From Acidobacteriota bacterium (lineage in GTDB: Bacteria; Acidobacteriota; Terriglobia; Bryobacterales; Bryobacteraceae), in assembly GCA_016871135.1 (NCBI GenBank), contig VFZQ01000158.1:1-9261 (forward strand): a stretch of DNA of 9,261 nt, read 5' to 3'. A program made the translations under genes and the position numbers. Under the pieces are notes generated by a model. It saw only the letters and a program-made list of their open reading frames with translations, was not told where the DNA came from and searched no databases. The stretch's first letter is position 1. Every line of letters begins with the position of its first letter. Below, piece by piece: positions 6,644 to 9,261 of the stretch.

Positions 6644-7441
6644 ATGACTACAAAGAGAAGTTCCACCGCACTCGCTATCGCTCTCTCACTGAGCTTTTTT
6701 GCCGCGGGGTGTAAGAAGAAAATCGCCGCTCCGCCGGCGCCGTCCAAACCCGCTCCGGTGGAAACGGCCAAGCCGAAGACTACGGTCGCGCGGCCCATCA
6801 TCCGTTTCTTCACCGCCGAGCCGACGGCGATTGAACGCGGCCAGGCGTCGTCGTTGAAGTGGGAAATTGCGGGCGCCGATTCGGCCAGCATCAATCAGGG
6901 CATCGGTAGCATCGGCACCGGCGCCAATATCGCGGGCAATCGCTCGGTGTTCCCGTCGTCGACCACCACCTACACGCTCACCGCGCGCAACGCCGGCGGC
7001 GAGTCGTCCGAGTCGGTGACTGTCAACGTCACCGCTCCGCCCAGCAAAACCGTGACCACGCCCGCTCCCGCGAAGGCGTCGTTCGGCGAAGAACTCGCCC
7101 GTCTTCTCAAAGACGTCTATTTCGATTTCGACAAGAGTGAACTTCGCGAAGACTCCCGCAGCCAGCTTACGCAGAACGCCGACCATCTGAAGTCCCTCTT
7201 CCGCGACTACCCGAGCGGCACCGCCACACTCGAAGGCCACGCCGATGAAAGGGGCTCCGCCGAATACAACCTCGGTCTCGGCGACCGCCGCGCCATCGCA
7301 GCCAAGGAGTTCCTCACACAGCTCGGTGTTTCCGCGGATCGCCTGCGCACGCTCAGCTACGGCAAGGAGCGCCCGCAGTGTACCGACAATAACGAAGGCT
7401 GCTGGCAGAAGAATCGCCGCGTCCACTTCACCGGGCAGTAA
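6644..7441 (+). CDS. pal: Pal, peptidoglycan-associated lipoprotein with an Ig-like domain
   Basis: The ATG at 6644 is chosen because it gives a compact lipoprotein signal ending in FFAAGC (lipidated C23); a TTG at 6623 would add seven polar residues. The protein is 265 residues. After the lipobox come KKK and a Pro/Ala tether (24-50), then a beta-sandwich domain (about 51-129; FFTAEPTAIERGQASSLKWE, SVFPSSTTTYTLTARNAGG) of the Ig-like type common in secreted acidobacterial and myxobacterial proteins, then a second tether, then the OmpA_C domain (145-263) with VYFDFDKSEL, GHADERGSAEYNLGLGDRRA (198-217) and CWQKNRRV. D201 and R216 fit the diaminopimelate-binding pair of OmpA-like domains. Typical Pal is about 170 residues, so the Ig-like module accounts for the excess. 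Pal anchors the outer membrane to peptidoglycan and is released by TolB. A hairpin follows the gene. Pal identity is firm; the role of the extra domain is unknown. Confidence 0.92.
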   Translation: MTTKRSSTALAIALSLSFFAAGCKKKIAAPPAPSKPAPVETAKPKTTVARPIIRFFTAEPTAIERGQASSLKWEIAGADSASINQGIGSIGTGANIAGNRSVFPSSTTTYTLTARNAGGESSESVTVNVTAPPSKTVTTPAPAKASFGEELARLLKDVYFDFDKSELREDSRSQLTQNADHLKSLFRDYPSGTATLEGHADERGSAEYNLGLGDRRAIAAKEFLTQLGVSADRLRTLSYGKERPQCTDNNEGCWQKNRRVHFTGQ

Positions 7442-7466
7442 TGCTCGTCAATCACTAACAACCAAG

Positions 7467-7492
7467 CGGGGACGAAGCTCACTTCGTCCCCG
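7467..7492 (+). terminator. strong hairpin between pal and cpoB, probably a leaky terminator
   Basis: CGGGGACGAAG (7467-7477) and CTTCGTCCCCG (7482-7492) form a perfect 11-bp stem with a CTCA tetraloop, 25 bases after the pal stop. It is followed by TTCTGTAT, a weak U-rich run. Because cpoB begins 22 bases later on the same strand with no obvious promoter of its own, this is more likely a partial terminator or 3'-end stabiliser that makes Pal more abundant than CpoB. The stem is seen; termination efficiency is inferred. Confidence 0.65.
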
Positions 7493-7513
7493 TTCTGTAT
7501 CCGGAATCAGAAA

Positions 7514-8398
7514 ATGAAGCTACACGTCCTCCCCCTCATCGTTCTCGCCGCGTTTCCCGTTGCCGCGCAGAAAGAAAAGATCGCAGAGATCCAGCGCGAC
7601 ATGCTGCTAATGCAGGATCAGATCCGCGCATTGCAACGTTCGCAGGACGAGAAGCTCGCCGCCATGCAGGTGCTCTTGCAGCAGACGCTCGAAGCCGCCA
7701 ACAAGGCCAACACCGCTGTCGCCGTGCTCGACTCCGCGCTCACCGCTCGCCTTAAGGAGCAGGAGAAAATGGTCGGCGCGCCCGTCGCCAATCTCGGCTC
7801 CAAGGTCGATACCATGGCCAACGATTTCGCCGGCGTGCGCGAGTCCATCACCGATCTCTCCGCTCGCCTCGGCAAATTGCAAAACCAGATCACCGATATC
7901 AACTCGGCGATCAAGACCCTGCAAGCGCCTCCGGCCCCGCCCCCGCCCCCGGCCGCCGCCAACCCGAACGGCCCGCCCGCCGGCGTCACCGCCGAGTCCC
8001 TCTACAATTCCGCCATGCGTGACAAAACCGCGGGCAACAGTGACTTGGCGATAGAGGGCTATCAGTCCTACTTGAAGTGGTTCGGCAATACCGATCTCGC
8101 ACCCAACGCGCAATACTACATCGGCGAGGTCAAGTATCTGAAGGGCGATTACGACGGCGCGCTGCAAGCCTTCGATACACTCCTCGAAAAATATCCCGAC
8201 AACGCCAAAACCTGCGATGCGATGTTGCAAAAGGGCCGCGCGCTGGTCAAAGCCGGATTCAAAGCCGAGGCCCGCCAGGAATTCACCTCGTTGATTAAGA
8301 AATTCCCCACGCACGAGAACGCTTCGAAAGCCAAAACGGAGCTTGCCGCGCTCGGCGTCCCCGCGCGCGCACCCGCCCGCAACACGAGGAAAAGGTAG
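7514..8398 (+). CDS. cpoB: CpoB/YbgF-like periplasmic coiled-coil TPR protein
   Basis: This 294-residue protein has a signal peptide (1-18, cleavage after PVAA), a long heptad-rich coiled coil (about 19-137, e.g. IQRDMLLMQDQIRALQ), a proline-rich hinge (138-157, APPAPPPPP), and a C-terminal TPR domain (158-283) with SLYNSAMRD, APNAQYYIGEVKYLKGDYDG and CDAMLQKGRALVKAG. This is the standard YbgF/CpoB order, although the coiled coil is longer than the short N-terminal trimerisation segment of Escherichia coli CpoB. In the family CpoB links Tol function to septal peptidoglycan synthesis by PBP1B and modulates TolA. The start ATG has a weak GGAA eight bases upstream. The gene ends two bases before the next start, with its last codons carrying that gene's ribosome binding site. 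The identification rests on architecture and on position after pal. Confidence 0.87.
   Translation: MKLHVLPLIVLAAFPVAAQKEKIAEIQRDMLLMQDQIRALQRSQDEKLAAMQVLLQQTLEAANKANTAVAVLDSALTARLKEQEKMVGAPVANLGSKVDTMANDFAGVRESITDLSARLGKLQNQITDINSAIKTLQAPPAPPPPPAAANPNGPPAGVTAESLYNSAMRDKTAGNSDLAIEGYQSYLKWFGNTDLAPNAQYYIGEVKYLKGDYDGALQAFDTLLEKYPDNAKTCDAMLQKGRALVKAGFKAEARQEFTSLIKKFPTHENASKAKTELAALGVPARAPARNTRKR
8391..8395 (+). promoter_or_regulatory. ribosome binding site of the CBM9-like gene
   Basis: AAAGG, preceded by GAGG at 8386, lies five bases before the ATG at 8401 and inside the last codons of cpoB. It supports this start and coupled translation with cpoB. Confidence 0.5.
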
Positions 8399-8400
8399 GC

Positions 8401-9261
8401 ATGTGCCGCCTGCTGCTCTGCGCCGCCCTCGCGGCGGCGGCTGGCGAATTCCCGCGTACCCTTGAAGCCTTCCGCGGTTCGACGCCATCGCTCGACGGCG
8501 AGATCAAGCCCGGTGAATGGAACGACGCCAACACGATCGACGGTGTGAGGGGCACTTGGATCTCCACCTTCTCTCCGGTTAAAGACGACAAAGACCTCGC
8601 CCTTAGAGGCTACGTCAAACACGACGGCAAGCGCCTCTACTTTGCCTTCGACGTCACCGACGACGTACTCTACGGCATCGACATCCCGCGCTGGATCCCC
8701 AAGGAAAATCCAAAGGTCCACGAGCTCTCTCGCGACGGCTACCCCTGGTTCGGCGACGAGATGGAAATCCTCATCAACGCTCGAAATTCCTGGAAAGGCG
8801 ACGAGAGCGTCGCCGGCAACGGCGCATCGTGGCAGATGGTTTGCAATCTCACGAAGTCGCGCCTCGGCGGAGTCGGCAATGGCGGCATCCTCGAAGGCGA
8901 ACCGCGTCGTGAGCTGTCGGCTTGGAACACGTATCAAAAGTGGATCATGGACAAATCGATGGAGTGCGCCGCCAAGGTAAAACCCGGCGGCAAAGGCTAC
9001 GTCCTCGAATGGGCCATCAGCTTCGATCCCTGTCTCGAAGTCAAGCCAGGCGTCTTTTACTCACCCAAGCTCGGTGACCGTAAGATGGGATTAAACATCG
9101 CCCTCGGCGATATCGATCAACCCGCGCGCGGGGAAGGCAACTTCGCCAACTTTCATCACGAAGATTGGTTCGCCGGCACGCCTCAAGGGCGCACACGGCT
9201 AAAGGAATTCGGAATACTGTGGATTCGAACGTCATCATTCAACAACAAGAAGAGCGCCCGG
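8401..9261 (+). CDS. secreted CBM9/DOMON-like sugar-binding protein (3' end missing)
   Basis: An uninterrupted frame runs from the ATG at 8401 to the window end (287 codons, no stop). Residues 1-14 (MCRLLLCAALAAAA) form a signal peptide. The rest resembles the family 9 carbohydrate-binding-like beta-sandwich: LDGEIKPGEW (31-40), the strand RLYFAFDVTDD (78-88), the hallmark WFGDEMEILIN (116-126), YVLEWAISFD (200-209), and a late FHHEDWFAGTPQGRTRL followed by FGILW (251-274), which normally lies near the end of such domains. These domains bind sugars or, in DOMON relatives, heme; some are fused to enzymes or membrane anchors, so what follows the window matters. No catalytic motif is seen. Three cysteines occur in the mature part (C148, C189, C211). 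The two-base gap after cpoB and the good ribosome binding site suggest it is read with tol-pal. The domain call is by pattern only; the function is unknown. Confidence 0.75.
   Translation, partial: MCRLLLCAALAAAAGEFPRTLEAFRGSTPSLDGEIKPGEWNDANTIDGVRGTWISTFSPVKDDKDLALRGYVKHDGKRLYFAFDVTDDVLYGIDIPRWIPKENPKVHELSRDGYPWFGDEMEILINARNSWKGDESVAGNGASWQMVCNLTKSRLGGVGNGGILEGEPRRELSAWNTYQKWIMDKSMECAAKVKPGGKGYVLEWAISFDPCLEVKPGVFYSPKLGDRKMGLNIALGDIDQPARGEGNFANFHHEDWFAGTPQGRTRLKEFGILWIRTSSFNNKKSAR

Noticed and set aside
7607..8488. 293-codon open frame on the minus strand opposite cpoB
   Set aside because: CpoB has a coherent signal peptide, coiled coil and TPR layout; the antisense frame is low-complexity Gly/Arg-rich in the middle and spans two genes.
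8149..8937. 262-codon open frame on the minus strand across the cpoB and CBM9-like boundary
   Set aside because: The + strand frame from 8401 has a ribosome binding site, signal peptide and CBM9-like strands, and stays open to the window end; the antisense frame shows no family features.

Overview
The window looks like chromosomal DNA from a GC-rich, Gram-negative (diderm) bacterium. An Acidobacteriota lineage of the Solibacter/Bryobacter type is the best guess. This rests on an Oar-like TonB-dependent receptor of the kind that is very abundant there, a complete Tol-Pal operon, strong C/G preference at third codon positions, and short ALFA-type signal peptides. The assignment is inference; there is no rRNA or other phylogenetic marker. 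All genes lie on the + strand and are tightly packed. The only gaps are three short spacers of about 70 bases, and no mobile element, tRNA, rRNA or CRISPR array is visible.

Region 1 (1-3224) is a two-gene unit for envelope uptake and metabolism. It holds the 3' two-thirds or so of a large outer-membrane TonB-dependent receptor, cut by the window start. Its stop codon shares one base with the ATG of a secreted YtcJ-type amidohydrolase. A 69-base spacer with an 8-bp inverted repeat follows.

Region 2 (3294-8398) is a complete tol-pal cluster in the canonical order tolQ-tolR-tolA-tolB-pal-cpoB(ybgF). TolQ and TolR form the inner-membrane proton-driven motor. A short TolA/TonB-like protein spans the periplasm. 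TolB is the periplasmic beta-propeller, Pal the peptidoglycan-binding outer-membrane lipoprotein, and CpoB a coiled-coil/TPR periplasmic partner. tolR/tolA and tolA/tolB overlap by ATGA. tolB-pal and pal-cpoB are separated by 73 and 72 bases; the latter spacer carries a strong 11-bp hairpin that may tune cpoB expression. Notable departures from the Escherichia coli type are an Ig-like beta-sandwich domain inserted in Pal and a very short TolA central region.

Region 3 (8401-9261) is a secreted protein with a CBM9/DOMON-like sugar-binding fold. It is open at the window end, so its length is unknown. It starts two bases after the cpoB stop with a good ribosome binding site, so it is probably read from the tol-pal transcript.

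I see no clear undescribed multi-gene system. The points most worth a second look are the domain architecture of Pal, the CBM9-like gene tied to the Tol-Pal operon, a sharply bounded patch of atypical codon use inside tolB, and the hairpin between pal and cpoB.
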